From positions 372,001 to 436,000 of the forward strand of contig NW_026570238.1 in assembly GCF_019649055.1 (NCBI RefSeq): a stretch of 64,000 nucleotides of DNA. The letters are read 5' to 3'. Source of the stretch: Paramacrobiotus metropolitanus. Taxonomy: Eukaryota > Tardigrada > Eutardigrada > Parachela > Macrobiotidae. This document shows positions 1 through 12,910 of the stretch, piece by piece (the stretch's first letter is position 1; each line of letters opens with the position of its first letter). The translations under genes and the position numbers were made by a program. A model generated the notes under the pieces. It worked only from the letters and a program-made list of their open reading frames with translations, was not told the DNA's origin and searched no databases.

Positions 1-432
1 CTGCCCAAATTCATACACTGGCTCTTACTATCATCCGAGTTTCTTGCGGTAGCCATTGGCATGTTGTCTCCGTTGCCTTCCATTGTACAAGCTTTTAATT
101 GCGTAGTCAGGAACTTTAACCTCAAACTGGTGCTAATAAGTGACTTCTGGATGCCAAGAACGTAATGGATACTAAGTGCTTTTCCCCAAACCGCGACTCC
201 AAAATTCCAGGTATCGATCGCTAACCACAGCCAGTTCACAGCTGGTGCTTGCTAGGCATGGTTTGGTAACCAGCGTCAAAAACAATGCAGACTGATATGC
301 CCCATGGTCTGCAGTTTGCACGTCTTTTACGTCATATGGGCAATTTTCTGAGTTCAGGAATGGGCACAATGCGCAGTTGCACATTGCAGAGTTAATCCAA
401 ATGGTCGACCATCCGCACAAACGACAGAACAT
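1..432 (-). CDS. Partial hypothetical protein, runs off left edge
   Basis: An open frame on the minus strand starts with ATG at 432. It encodes about 85 residues with several cysteines near the start (CRLC, CNCALC, CPYD). A possible 46-bp intron (GTATCC...CACCAG, about 167-122) would join it in phase to a second open stretch that stays open to position 1. I do not recognise a family. The cysteine pairs could bind metal or form disulfides, but spacing fits no zinc finger I know. It could equally be a chance ORF. Confidence 0.25.
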
Positions 433-964
433 TTTACTTATTATTAAGTAATACTTTTTAAAATATAAAATAAGAAAACTGAACCGTATTCACTTTTAAA
501 AAATCATTTGTATGGCATGTTGTGGTTAGCAGTTACAACTGTTACGAAAAAATACTAGGTAGCACAGGACACCCCGGTTACCGGTCACTGAAACACGATG
601 TCATATGATGACCAGTGACCGCCCAAGTACTTACTTACCTGTGCCGGCTGTACGTACATACTATGTAAGTACATAGTTCGCTCTACTTTATGAAGATATT
701 TAATAAAGATATTGATATAAATATTGACCAAATTCTGGCTGACGGCATGCAAATGAAACAGAAAGACATGAATCGCAATCAACATTTTAACCCGGATAAA
801 ACCCACAAAAAACAGAACGAATTCGGTCCAAAGCATATACGTAGAAATTAATTCAATAAACATGGGTTTTCCAAATTAATTAATTCAATAAACATGGGTT
901 TTCCAAATTAACGAGGCTGAATCAGATCCAAGTCACATGACTTGCAGTTTAAACCGGGTCCCTT
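433..964. other. Intergenic, AT-rich
   Basis: This stretch separates the left-edge ORF from the end of the nitric oxide synthase gene. Apart from the tandem duplication at 846-909 I see no coding exon with family similarity. It is AT-rich and should hold the 3' UTR of the synthase gene. Confidence 0.4.
846..909. repeat. Perfect 32-bp tandem duplication
   Basis: Two consecutive copies of a 32-bp AT-rich unit containing AATAAACATGGGTTTTCC lie at 846-877 and 878-909, just downstream of the nitric oxide synthase stop codon. The copies look identical, so the duplication is recent. Each carries AATAAA on the plus strand, which is antisense to the neighbouring gene. Confidence 0.85.
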
Positions 965-3900
965 TTAAATTCCGTTGCTGCTGTCTTCATTCGAATTCAG
1001 GCCGAATACATCCTCGTGGAAGCGATTTTCTTCCTAATAAAGTTCCAATAAAATATTATAATATTATTATAATTAATTATCTTTATGTACGGTACTTTGC
1101 AACTTGCAATACTTTACAACGCGCCAAAACACTACGCTTTGCATATGGGATTCGACTTACGGTCATTTTAACAAGGTATTCCTTTGCTTCCGCTTCCGAT
1201 ATTCCCCCCTCTTGTTGAAAAATTTTCAACAACGCATTCTGAACGCCAGTTACCATGCGAACGTCACCGCAGATATATATGTGACCTCCCATTGTGACGC
1301 ACTGTCTATAAACGTCTTGAGCGTTTTGGCGCAATAGATCCTGCACGTACACACGGCCTTTTCCAGCTTCTCGCGAATATGCCTTATATACTGGAAAAAC
1401 ATCAAAAACTACCGCTGCCATACGTGCTATTATATTATCACGTCTACGAACGCGCTTTCTTACCTTTGCGAAGTCCGCCACACACGACAGCGTTTTCCAA
1501 CTCGCCGGCGTAAAAATCATCCACATCCGGTCGTCGGCAGCCGAAATACAGCACAATATCTAGAGGAGCTTTACTGGTGACACTTTCAGCTCCAAGCTCT
1601 TGCCAAAAACTGCGGAAAGGGGCGATACCGGTTCCTGGTCCGATCAACATAATGGGTGTAGTTATAACAGTAGGTAAGCGGAAATGATTTGCTCTGGAAA
1701 TCAGAATTTATTTCATCAAACTAAAGAAAACAGAGCAAAAAGCGAACGTACACTCTTGTTGCACAAGGAACGATGTCTCCGGGTTTCAGAGCGGTCCAAA
1801 ATTTTGAGCAAAGTCCAAGGCGAGGGAATCCAGACGCATCTAAAAGCCAATGGCGATTAATCCATACATTACACAAAATGATTCATCCTTCCCAACCAAC
1901 CGTTACGACCAAAGACGATCACATCCGCAGTAATGTGCAGCTCCCTCGGAAAGGCTTTTCTTGAAGAACTGACAGAATAGTATCTGGCTTCCAACAGCGG
2001 CAACTGGGTCAACAACAGTGAAACGGGACATTTGATATTACTAAACTGTTGCAATGTATCCAACAGTGTTGGATAAGATTCCGCAATCCAACCGGCATAT
2101 GCGGTGGAGTCTGTTGCAATAAGCAGAAGTTTTTCCCGGTCATGGATGTGCTTGGGATCCAGAACCTGCGCCAATTCCAACAGAAAAGACTGACTGGGTG
2201 CTTGGGCGATATCCAAGAAATATGTCAAAGCGAAACGGACGGACAACGGTCCCGGCAGACGGTTGTGGTCCATCCATTCTGTGCTTGCAGGTGATCCTTC
2301 AATAGCTGGCTCCAGCTGCATCATAATGTCGAACGGATTTGCTGCAGAAGGGCTAAGTTCACCTAGGTCCCAGATGCAACGATCCAGAATTTGGGATACA
2401 ATATCTTTAGAGTTAGAGGGGAAAACGAGGACATGATCGCCGGGTTCGTAAGAGAAATTTTCACACCGACTAATGTCCAGCCGTATTAGCAGTATCTGTC
2501 GCCTGCAAAAAAAGCGACAATAAACTGCGACTGTCACTACGTGTGTATCTCGCTTTTGAGAGTTTGTACACAATTTTAAATTTTTTGCCCGACAGTAATT
2601 TAACTTGCTGCATGTTAAATTCTTATACCCGGCATCAGGTTGAAGCAACTGACGCACTTCCAGGCATAGTGCTCCCTGCACGTTCTTGTGATGCAGAGAA
2701 GAAAGACCACCGAGTAGTTGAGAAAGATTTCGAGATCCTGGACTCAAGACATTAATGCTATCGGGCAGCTCCACAAGTTTTCGCTTTACAGGAGTGCCAC
2801 GAAATTTTGAAGGTGACCATAATGTTGACATCTGCACGTGTCCATGCGGCAGTTGCAGAGCTTTTCTAATCTGGACGTCGAAACGCCGCGTGCAAATCTA
2901 AAGGTATCGTAACAAAAAGATGCTACACCAGTACAATGCCTCTTTCCAGCTGAACAAAAGAAATGCGTGCTCATTCTGTGCACCCGGAGAGTAGCAATAG
3001 CCACTAGCACAAACCCGCAGATGAAAGCTGGTACTGAATTAACCATAACAATTTAGCACTAAATTTTTTATTAACAGGCTGGCAGTCATAAAAAAGAGAA
3101 CTTACCTCAAAAATTTCTTGCTGCCACTGTTGGAAAGCTTTTTCCTGATCCGACAGTTCGTCCCCAGTTTTAAACGACATTAACCGCTCAGCGCCCAAGT
3201 CGCCGAAAATATTATTGACAAATGCAGCGAAACCACAAAATTTCGGATAAGCAGATGACCCTAATCCAAACACGGAGAAACAAGTGTTTATCATCGGGAA
3301 TTCTTCATTGATGTAATTCGGATTCAGTTTGGCTGGAGCTGATCTAACGGGTCGGGAGTTCGGTGACCACTCGGTAGCGCCGTTCACCTGTGGTGACCTT
3401 TCAGGTGTAGAAAACGAACTGCCACTAGATGTATCGGAAGTGTACACCATGGATGGTCGTATGATGTCGAAGACAGTGGATAGTGCAGGATGAATTGTTT
3501 GCAAAAACGGGGACAAATCACCGGGCAAGGCATCGCTAATGTTTGAATAAAAAACACGCATCCGCAAACCTTTTTCGGATGTCGGCTCCCTGAAAACAGT
3601 ACAACCTTGAACCTACAGTACGAATTCCAAAAACATGGTGTTTAACTCCAGCTTAATCGTTCGTACTTTTCCCATAAACTGGGGAATAGTGAAGAACCAG
3701 TGAATGAATTAGAGCGCCGCAAAGCTTTAGCACCAGCTGCCAGAGAGGCCATTTTAAGATCAAACAACTGCTGAGAGAATTCCTCTCCCATCGCTGGAGG
3801 ATCACCATTGCCGAATGTGGAAGACACAACTAACACAATGGTCTCAAAACGAAGTTCATTCGCATCATATTCATCCATTCCAACTAACTGTAACATACAC

Positions 3901-6831
3901 AAATCCATTATAATTTCGCAGTATATCGTGGCTTTCTAACTCAATGTTTGCAAGAGAACCCTATAAGCTACTGGAACAGGCACGCACCCGCACGTTGAAA
4001 ACTTGGCGGAACAATTGCGCCAATTTAGATGCAAATCGTCGAGAACGCCCAGATTGAGACCCATAAAGTATCAAGACGCGGGTGCGTCGTTTGATACATT
4101 TCCGCATAATATACAATCCAGCGATGATAATTCGTACAAGACCCTTGAACGTCAGTTTCTTTCCATTTTCCCTGGTGGAAGGCCCATCCAACACACCGTG
4201 CACCACGATTGCGGGAAAGCCTGTCCCTTTCCCCAAAAATAGTGCATTGTTTTCAAGATCCCACGCATTTTCCTAAAATCGATTGCAAGCAAACTGATTT
4301 AAAGAATACCACACCATAGCGCTTAGCTGCAATCTTAAATATATGTTGAGTACTCTTGACGACGAGTATAACTGCACACAAACCGTAGAATACCCGAACC
4401 CGAAAGAGCGAAATTTAAGTTAGAGTACTGTCACATACCTGGTACTCAAAAGAAGGTAAAAGTTTATAATTCAACATCTCTTGATGGAACAATACAGTTA
4501 GATTGGTAGCAGATGGAGGAACTATCCACACCCAGTCAGCTGGACATCCACCACGAATCTTCGTTTCGTTACCTGCGTTGACAAGTAAACAAATCAGCGA
4601 ATAACCTACAACAGTTGTGTTTTGAAGGGCTTACTACAGAACCTTACGCAAATGATCCTCAAAAAGTTCACAGGCTTTGTGATGGTCGATCATTACCACA
4701 CCCGCTTTCTGCAATGCATGCCGTATCACTTAGCTATGAACTGGACACCTAATCCAGGAACAAACTGCTGACTAAATCAGCCAACCTGATAGCTGTGAAT
4801 AACGGCAACGATCATTTCCGTTTGGGCTTTTTCCTTCCACATGGTGCTGCTTCGTGAGCAGTCCAGTCCCAGTTTAGCAGCAATAGTCGGTAAAACGTTG
4901 TACCGGTTTTCATCACAAAGGTCACGGCAAGCAATCTCTGTATCCATATACCATCCACTACCATAGCCGAAGAAAATAACAAGAAAATACGGTTACTTAA
5001 CTAATATACCGTATTGTCATACAATTAAAAAAAGGATTCAAAAATAAATGTTATGCAAAAGAAACTGATTTTCGGTAACCTTCCAAGAATTCAGAAGTAC
5101 AGTTAATCCTCTGTATTGAATTGGATAAAATAAAATAGTAACTTGAATAAATAAAATACATACTTGAAAGCACAAGCCGGAAATTTCAGACCACCAATTT
5201 GCAATTTCATGTTTGAAATGCATGGAACGGCATACCATTTCAGATGCATATCGGAAAGGAAGGAGAGTCTGTAAACAATCATCCCGAGAATGTGCAAATG
5301 GCGGTAAATCTGAGCGCAAGCGTAACAGGTAGCTTACTCCGGATGTGTTATGTTCACCTCCATAATAATATCCTTTGGCACATCAAACAACACAGGTTCC
5401 TGTCCGGCAACTTGAATCACCCAAGGCAGAATGTCAAATTTCCCATGCTGATTGCTTGGAGAAATCCAACCAAAGTCCAAACAAATCTGCATCCGCAAAT
5501 AAACATAACGCACAAAATAGCGGATAACGAAAACTTGCCATGATAAAATGAAGAACAGTTAGAAAAGGGTATCTGATTTTCTAATAAGTGGTTTAACTAT
5601 GCCATGAATCTTTGGTGGCATTCAAATACGTAACTCATCTGTCAGCGATCGTAAGATTTTCCAAAACTCGCACTTGCTTCCCTACATTTCGCAGTGACAT
5701 ACTAAAGTGCGTTTCAGTCTCGCGTACGGTAACTCGAATTTTTTTTCTGTTCGTAACACAATCATGGGCAATATAAAAATAATACTGCACTCGTACCTGC
5801 GTAAAGCTCTTATTTTGGGGATCACCGATTATGCCGTTTTGTGTTCCATATCCCGCGTAGGATATCAGTTGCGAATTCCAGATGCGAAAATCGGGAGTAT
5901 TTGGCACACTGGGTGGAAAAAGTGTGATCGTTGAACTGTAAGCCAAAACAGATTTACTGCAACAATGCGAAATGCAATGCGGAGAGTCAAAACACACCGA
6001 ATATTCCCGTTATTCGTGGCAAAGCGCAAATGATCGCACAGCATCTGGAATATTTCCTGGCTAGTACGCACGAACCGACCATCAAACACTTGCAACTGGT
6101 TCCAAAACATTCGTCCAATACAACGCGCAGCATTACGCCAAGCTAATTGTAAGAGTATTTTAATTATCAATAATCCATCGGCAAGAACTGACCACTTCAA
6201 ACTGGCACAGTCTCATTACAAAAAGTAACACTGACACCAAGGTGACAGAGCCTACCTGTTTTGGCGCCGAATGCTAATTCGGTTTCTTTGAGCTGATATG
6301 TTCCGCTGGACACAATCTGGTTGCGAACTTCCTCCCATCTTGTGAAATGCGCAAAACTGTCTTTACTAAAAATAGAAAGCTAAATATTTTACTTGAAATC
6401 TTCTTTCACAAAAAGCGCGGAACACAGTTAAAAAACCCACAGAATGAAAATGCAGATCACACTGCTTTCGTTTTATCTTAAGTTAAACCGTTAAAGTACA
6501 AAATTCTTACCGCTTTAACGATGTGTAATATTGAGCAATGAAGTCCTCGGCCTCTCGCAGTAATGTTTCCTCATCGTGGGAGGTCGAAGGTGGTGTCGAC
6601 CGCAGTCCACTTGCTTTATCTGGACGAACAACTGATCCAGAGCAATATGAAATAGAACATTCGGTGCCCTAAAACCCAGTAAAATTATTGTTCCATCAAC
6701 CAGGAAGAGTTTGCCTAGGAATGGCTAACCGACGAGGAAGCCTGTTGGTGCAGCGTATCCGATAAAACCGTTCCGTCCAGATGGTTTTTCAAATGGATCG
6801 CATGAGAAGCGGACTCCCGTGCTGGATTCAT
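965..6831 (-). CDS. NOS: Nitric oxide synthase (nNOS-like), multi-exon
   Basis: The enzyme makes NO and citrulline from arginine using NADPH, FAD, FMN, heme and tetrahydrobiopterin. From ATG at 6831 the exons encode, in order: an N-terminal leader; the oxygenase domain with the heme-ligand cysteine in [11 protein letters not shown] (about 6140) and the diagnostic [10 protein letters not shown] (about 4560); a basic calmodulin-binding stretch before LILYGSQSG (about 4070-4220); the FMN flavodoxin domain with [10 protein letters not shown] (about 3810) and [12 protein letters not shown] (about 3250); the FAD domain with RYYSVSSS (about 1980); and the NADPH domain with [15 protein letters not shown] (about 1620) and GGHIYICGD (about 1260). 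The last exon encodes [12 protein letters not shown] and stops at 965-967, giving a very short C-terminal tail. A serine-rich insert lies between the two FMN motifs, where constitutive isoforms carry an autoinhibitory loop. Introns have ordinary GT-AG ends. Confidence 0.93.
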
Positions 6832-7371
6832 GGCTGTGGGCTTCTCAAAATTAATACAGGGAAATCAAAATCAAATTAATCATAATATCTTTCCAGAAAT
6901 AACCAAGTAGCCAAAAAACCTGGCATTATATTTACTTGTCAGAAAAAGAAAGTATTTCGCAACCAAATCCTTTAAAACAACACAAAGTGAGTGCGAAATT
7001 CAAAATCAGTAAAGTTCCACTGAAAAAAGGCGACTAAAATGAAAAATTAGTAATATGTGGACGGCGACCATAACGGTCATCGCACCTTTTATCAAGCCAC
7101 GCCTCCAGCCAGCTCCTACACATGTAGTCCTTTAACGGTATAGTGAATATGCTGTGACGTACGTCAAAGAATGAACCTGATGTCCAGCTCCTAACCTAAA
7201 CTTCTCAAAGTACGTAGCCTGTTGCTGTTCGCGTTGGTGTTATGCATTTGTGACTTTTTATTTGTCCGAAAGAAATTTGCCAACTTCACAAAAACATTAG
7301 TCACCCGTAATCTAAATGTTTTACGGTGTAATAACTGAAAGACAGTATCTATATGCACGAGATCCACCACA
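6832..7371. other. Intergenic between NOS 5' end and next gene's 3' end
   Basis: Both flanking genes are on the minus strand, so this stretch should hold the NOS promoter and 5' UTR plus the 3' UTR of the gene ending at 7372. I see no coding exon, repeat or clear motif in it. Confidence 0.35.
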
Positions 7372-10238
7372 CTATGCCTTGTGTTCACAAGGTAGCGGCA
7401 GGCGAATTTCGTGGTCAAGGCAAGTTAATTTAGCGTCAATATTGACATGTCCGTAACCTTCGCTATCTATCTCCTTCCGCGTAGGACGCATAAGTTCCAA
7501 GTACAACTGGCATATTTCAACGGCATGTTTACGACGAGCAGGATCGCTGATGTCGTGGTAGATACTCTTAATGTAACTTATGAAGTCCAGGTGTTTGTTG
7601 TCCGGTTTGACCGCTTCGGGGCTTCCTTGTTTAATAGTATCTTCCATGCCGCCGACATCCGGCAAAACCGGCGCGCGGCGTTTCGATTGCCAGGCCGATT
7701 GAAAGAGATGGAACGCGACATGTGTGTGACCCTGCAAAAAGCGGTTGTTCCAGTTTGTTTTGAGACAACAGGAATACGTATGAGCAGGCTTCCGACTTCG
7801 ACTGCATGCACGACAGAGCTATGGGAAGTGCTGCTTGGGATACAAATTTCCTACAGCCTATCAGCATCTACGGATTATACTACTTATTTTAACTGGACTA
7901 ATGAGTTATACGAGGAATTTTCTTGAAATCACTTGTGTTATAAGGAGTCTTTTGCAATGCTTGTAGTACCTGCTGTTCATAAAGCAGAGCAATTTCGCGG
8001 TAGGCTTTGTGCAACTGATGTGGGTTATCCTCAGCTTCTTGACTGTGTATGTATCGCTTCATTCGAGCGGTAGATTTCTCGTAACGATTTTCACTACAAC
8101 GTTTAAAAAGTAACTTGAATACACAATGCAGTTGTTTAAAACGCACATTATCTCAAAGCATATTTTATGTATAACTGTCTTTGCTTTGTAATTCTCATTG
8201 TCCGTTTTTTTAAACTTCAGTGGAATTTGATACAGTAATAATATTATGCTTGCCTACACCCTGTAGCCTGCTCTTTCTTACCGCAGCAACAGAAGCGCTT
8301 CTGCCCAGTCCATAAGGTTTTCCATTGCAAAATATGCATTGTTTTGCTTATCAAGTGAATTTCTTAAGTCGGCTAAAATCTAAATCAAACATAACTTCAG
8401 TGCTTCAGAAAACGCAGGAAAGAATACTCGTACTGTAATTTAAGCGAGCTCAACATGCAGTCCCAGTTTGTTAAGTACAGTACCATTCGCGATCCTTCGA
8501 CATCCAGCCGATTGAGCAGAAAGCTGCTTTCCACCAGACAACAGGCCGCAGTTAGCCGCATCCGGTTGTTTCTAGCTACAATAATATGGGATAAATACAA
8601 CTTTTAACCGATTAACGCTTTATTTTGAAATCACTGCTGTAATTCTTTTCCACACGTACTATGATCGGCCATTTTCTGGGCTTTAATGTAATATTCCTCA
8701 GCTATAACGGGAAAATGTTGCGCTTGCCCCCATCGTATGTATAGATCAAACAAATTCCTCGCGGCGTGGTCAGCCAACAATATTTCATTGTCCAGTGTCC
8801 AAGATTTTGTCTTGCTCAGGAAGTATACGTCAATATATAGTTTGAAGAATTCCACATCCTTTTCTGTAAAAATGTTTCTGTTAGATGATACACAAAATAT
8901 TTCTGAGCAAAAATAGACTGGATTTGATGACTGGTACTGATATTCGCCACCGTACCTTTCAGCTTTAGGTGATCAGCTAAAATACATGATGCCACGGCTT
9001 GACACTTTCCGCCGTCTTCCCGACACTTTTTTGACAGTTTGTGTAAGTAATACTTCAGAGTCTCGAGCACAATTTCCACGTTATGGGGATGTTGGTGGTA
9101 TTCTTGTATTAAGCTGTAGCAAGTGGAAAAAGCGGAATCATGCAAACCTAGGTTGGAGAAAGAACAATTTTGAAATCGTATTATTTATTAATACGCAGTA
9201 CGGGAAAATATAGCTGGTAAAATTTATTACAGTACGAGTAGTGCGAGTGCATCAATAATATCTAGCATGCGATTACAGATTGAAGGAAGCACAACGAACT
9301 ACTGCGAAAGTGCATAAGCTCAGTTAAGCTGCATGTATGTACCATTTTGGCTGAGGAACTCTATTTGCCCGAACGCATCCCCAAGCTGGACTAGAAGTCC
9401 TGGTTCTTTTTTAATATAAAAATCTTTGTCGGTAACAAGGTTTTTGGTATGTAGTGCAAGATATTGCCGTTGATTTACAGATACCATCTGGAAAATCTGA
9501 CGGAACGATTCAGTCAATCCACGCTTCAATAATGACGAGAAATACCTCACCAAAGGATCGGACATATATCTGAAACAACAAATTTTCGTCCGATCATAGG
9601 TCCACAGAGCTTTGTACATTCAACACCCTTGCTGTTTAGTACCGGTTCAAAGTACAGTAATTTTCCCGCTAATTCCGTCTCACGTGTGACCTTTCTGGCA
9701 CTTACGACATACTTTGCATCGGAGCCATAAAAGCTGCTGGCTCCTCTAAAGCGGTTTCAGGATTTTTATTTCCTTTTTGATACGGGCCAAAAGTTTTCAA
9801 AATTTCTTTCCCCGTTTGACTCTCACCGCTATCGCCTTGCGACTGCTCCGTAAGACCATCATTTTGATCAGTGGATGCGTATTCGTCTATGTCAAAATCG
9901 CCTTCATCATAGTAGGCTCCTATTATATTCCCCTCGCTAAATGTCCAGTTTAAAAAATTTCTCTGGGAAACAAGAACCTCTTCGTCTTGGTCCTGTTCTC
10001 TTATAAGATCAAGCATTTCTAGTGGAGGAGTCACGGTTCGCAGTGCTGGTTTAGCATCGTCACAAATATTTTCTGCTATGCCAACGCTATTGCGTAACAG
10101 TCCGAACAAGTCATATCGGCTGGTGGATCGAATTGCGGTGTCATTAATATATAGATCATTTTCTTCATCATTCCAAGCTGCATTAGTCGATGAATTGTCG
10201 TTTAACGAGAAATTAAATTGACTCATGGACCTCAACAT
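7372..10238 (-). CDS. Helical-repeat (TPR-like) protein, possibly KIFBP-related
   Basis: The first exon (ATG at 10238) encodes an acidic, low-complexity head of about 175 residues rich in Asp, Glu, Ser and Asn. Joined to the next exon by a GTAAGT donor, it is followed by exons near 9545-9350, 9130-8985, 8880-8645, 8580-8397, 8370-8283 and 8100-7920, and a last exon ending at 7372. These encode amphipathic helices (for example RMKRYIHSQE, AYREIALLYEQQ, HAVEICQLYLELM). The helices around 8100-7900 and 7560-7480 remind me of the C-terminal part of KIF-binding protein, a TPR-type regulator of kinesin-3, but the match is weak and the acidic head is not a KIFBP feature. The gene is real; the family is uncertain. 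Some splice junctions (8880-8850 and 7900-7740) are not resolved. Confidence 0.55.
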
Positions 10239-11440
10239 TATAACTGCTTCGTGTTTCTGTTGAACAAACTCAACGTTAGTATTCCGAATTTATTTGTTTT
10301 ATAAATAATTCCAGTTTCCTATGCTTCACATTATTTTTGTTATTTACAGTGAGTGTAGTGCAGTAATTTCACTCAGTCCTGATACGTGGGAATGTAGCCG
10401 GGCTTTTAACAATAAAACAGTCTTTTAACAATAACAGGCTTTTAACAATTAAACAGCCTAAATATAAAAAATGCTGGGGGTTTTATAGCTTGTTTTAACA
10501 CGTTGAACCCGAAGTCGTAACTTACCGCTTTACAAACCCGTAACAGGCGTTACATCTGAAAAGTAACACTTGTTATATTGTACTGTACGTACTTATTGTA
10601 CTGTTTGTCTTCATTATCAACCTTACTGGCGATGACCTTTGCGTTGTGCGAGTACGTAACTGAATATACACCGTTGCTTAGAAACTCTTCCTGTAAGTTG
10701 TATACTTATTTGAACTGGCAATAAAACCGGCGAAAACTATCTTAACAAATTATGTAAAATTTTTTCCTTTAGTTTTGTTAAGTGGTAAACTCCGTATCCA
10801 TTCACAGGGAACAGAAGCCAGGGACTGAAAAGCTAAACAAAAAAAAACAGAAGCGAGGGACTGATTAATACAGATCTGTACACAAACTTTAGAAGGACGA
10901 ATCACAGTACCTCTGTATTAACTGTTACTGGTAATGTGCTAAAAAAGCACTTACGGTGCACGATAACAATTTTTTAACTGCACGTATCAGAATTACTTAC
11001 CTTCGCACGTTTGCAGTAATTTTTGTGGTGTTTGTGTTCGAAACGTAGTCGCACATCAAGAAAAAATAATAATACCGCACAGCACTGCATGAATAAAAGA
11101 TGCAATATACATAGACGAAAACTTGCGATACCTATTTTGCTGTAAACTGTGTATGTAGTACTATATTGTACTTGCACTTTTGGGGATTTATATTATGGTA
11201 TGTAGTAAGGGCAACTCGCGTCGAACTGCGTAAGTATCTGAAATAACCACAATATGCTGCTGAGATTTGTTAATGGAAGTTGATTTGTTGTTAGTACAGC
11301 CTCGGCCCTCGGCGAAAGCTTAGAGGATAATTCTGTGACTGAAATTTTTAAGAGTCCTTCATTCTTACACCTTCAGTTTTTATTATTTTGTGCATCCTCA
11401 TCTTTTTTCCGCATCACCGGAAATAACCGTATGACATCAA
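10239..11440. other. Divergent intergenic region
   Basis: It lies between the starts of two opposite-strand genes, so it may contain both promoters. It has three near-copies of CTTTTAACAAT at 10400-10450 and many short TACTGTAC-like palindromes. I see no coding exon. Confidence 0.35.
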
Positions 11441-11916
11441 ATGCCGGAAGAAAAGTATATATCAGAACAGCAAGAAGCCGAAATCAAACCATTAATGCAT
11501 GCTCCCATGTCCCAGAACAAAGCACATACGTTAAAGCAAATTCTGTCTCAACGCCACTATGTGTTTGATTCACCAAAAGACGACGTCGTGCCTGAAATGG
11601 GGCTTGTTCAGAGCTGTTTTCCCTGGACGAGGATGACAAAGTCGAATGATCGGCGGTCAGAATTTGATCCTGATTTCAACATTGGGACTCCAAAAAGCCG
11701 CTTTGCTATGTGCAGCATGCGCAACTGGCAAACCGTTTCCGAAAGGAAATGGAAAGCAGTTTGTTGCTTCTGTTGTTCTTCGCAACCACCCCCATATTAG
11801 CATTTTCAGTTCTTACCGGCCACGGAGATTCGTTAATTGAGTCTGTTACGCAAATTGTTTCGAATCCGAACGATGATCAGGAATCATGCAAAAGCACAGA
11901 ATGCTGGACACTTTGA
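11441..11916 (+). pseudogene. Type II membrane protein fragment, M13/neprilysin-like N-terminus
   Basis: From ATG at 11441 the sequence reads a polar cytoplasmic-like head of about 50 residues (starting MPEEKYISEQQEAE). In a different frame from about 11716 it gives ANRFRKEMESS, a hydrophobic segment (SLLLLLFFATTPILAF) and then ESCKSTECW. A short cytoplasmic head, one membrane anchor and a CxxxxC pair is the start layout of M13 peptidases (neprilysin, ECE). An intron ending at GTGCAG (about 11715) could join the frames. The ORF stops three residues after the Cys pair and no downstream exons or HExxH motif were seen, so it is a truncated copy, a decayed gene, or a misjudged chance ORF. Confidence 0.35.
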
Positions 11917-12910
11917 AAACGTTTTCTTCTTCAGTTCCCGCCGGCCTTCATTAATGTTTTCGTGGATATTTAACATGTTTTAAAATAGCATAAATTTTGA
12001 TTTTGCATCGTTAATTCAACTGATGATTTGCAATCATGTATTCAAATTATGGCCTCAACTCTGTATTTTGCTGCAGTATGCTGTATAGCGTAGGTTCTGT
12101 CGATTCCGGTTATGACCGCAAAATGGCAGCGCAATTCAGAACTACTGTAGTTTTATTGGCAAATTTAAGCAACATGAACATGTTAACTTAATTTATAGGC
12201 AACACCACTAAAAAATACTAAATAATCATCACAGTAATTAACATATACACGTAGCATAACGCAACTTACAAGTAGGCATTAGTGTGACATGTATGGAGAA
12301 ATTAATATGTTTGTACGTGTATAGGTGTGTATACAAGCCAAGGCCATAAGTCAGGATATTGTACAATAAAGGATAATAACAAATCAGTTATTATCGAAAA
12401 TCAACAATTTTTGCAAATCAAAATCTGTAAAGATGGTTGGCTTACGTTTTTCACGTTAATCGACCGAAGCGTAGCGAAGGTCCTCTAATTCACAAGTCAG
12501 CGCCAATGCAAAAATGTCTGTGTCCGTTATGAAAGGTCGTTAGGAAAGGTCATTACAAAAATAGTGCTGGCTGGTTATGTTGCTATGTTAAAATCAATGA
12601 TAATTTACTGTTAAGGGTGCTACTGGTAGGACGTTAAAAATTAGTTAGCACTCGCCCAAGCGAAAAGCTGCTGCGCTCCGGTCTTCCAGTGCACGCCAAA
12701 GTGCATTTTTCTAGTATTAGTTATAATCAAGCCATTCATAACAGTCGCCATTCCAGTCGAATTTAATTTAAAAAAATAATTGGAGAATGCACGACAGTTC
12801 TAAAAGGCGCTGTATTGTCATGTGAGTCTGACTAAGTATAGATATAGGTACCTGTAAGTATATGTATGTCGGTATAAGAACATCATCAAATGGTCAGGCA
12901 TTAAAATCAA
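11917..12910. other. Intergenic, AT-rich
   Basis: This holds the downstream side of the plus-strand fragment and the 3' flank of the minus-strand gene ending at 12911. No exon with recognisable coding character was found on either strand. Confidence 0.35.

Noticed and set aside
7447-7926. 159-codon plus-strand ORF
   Set aside because: It is the shadow of the last exons of the minus-strand helical-repeat gene and shows no domain of its own.
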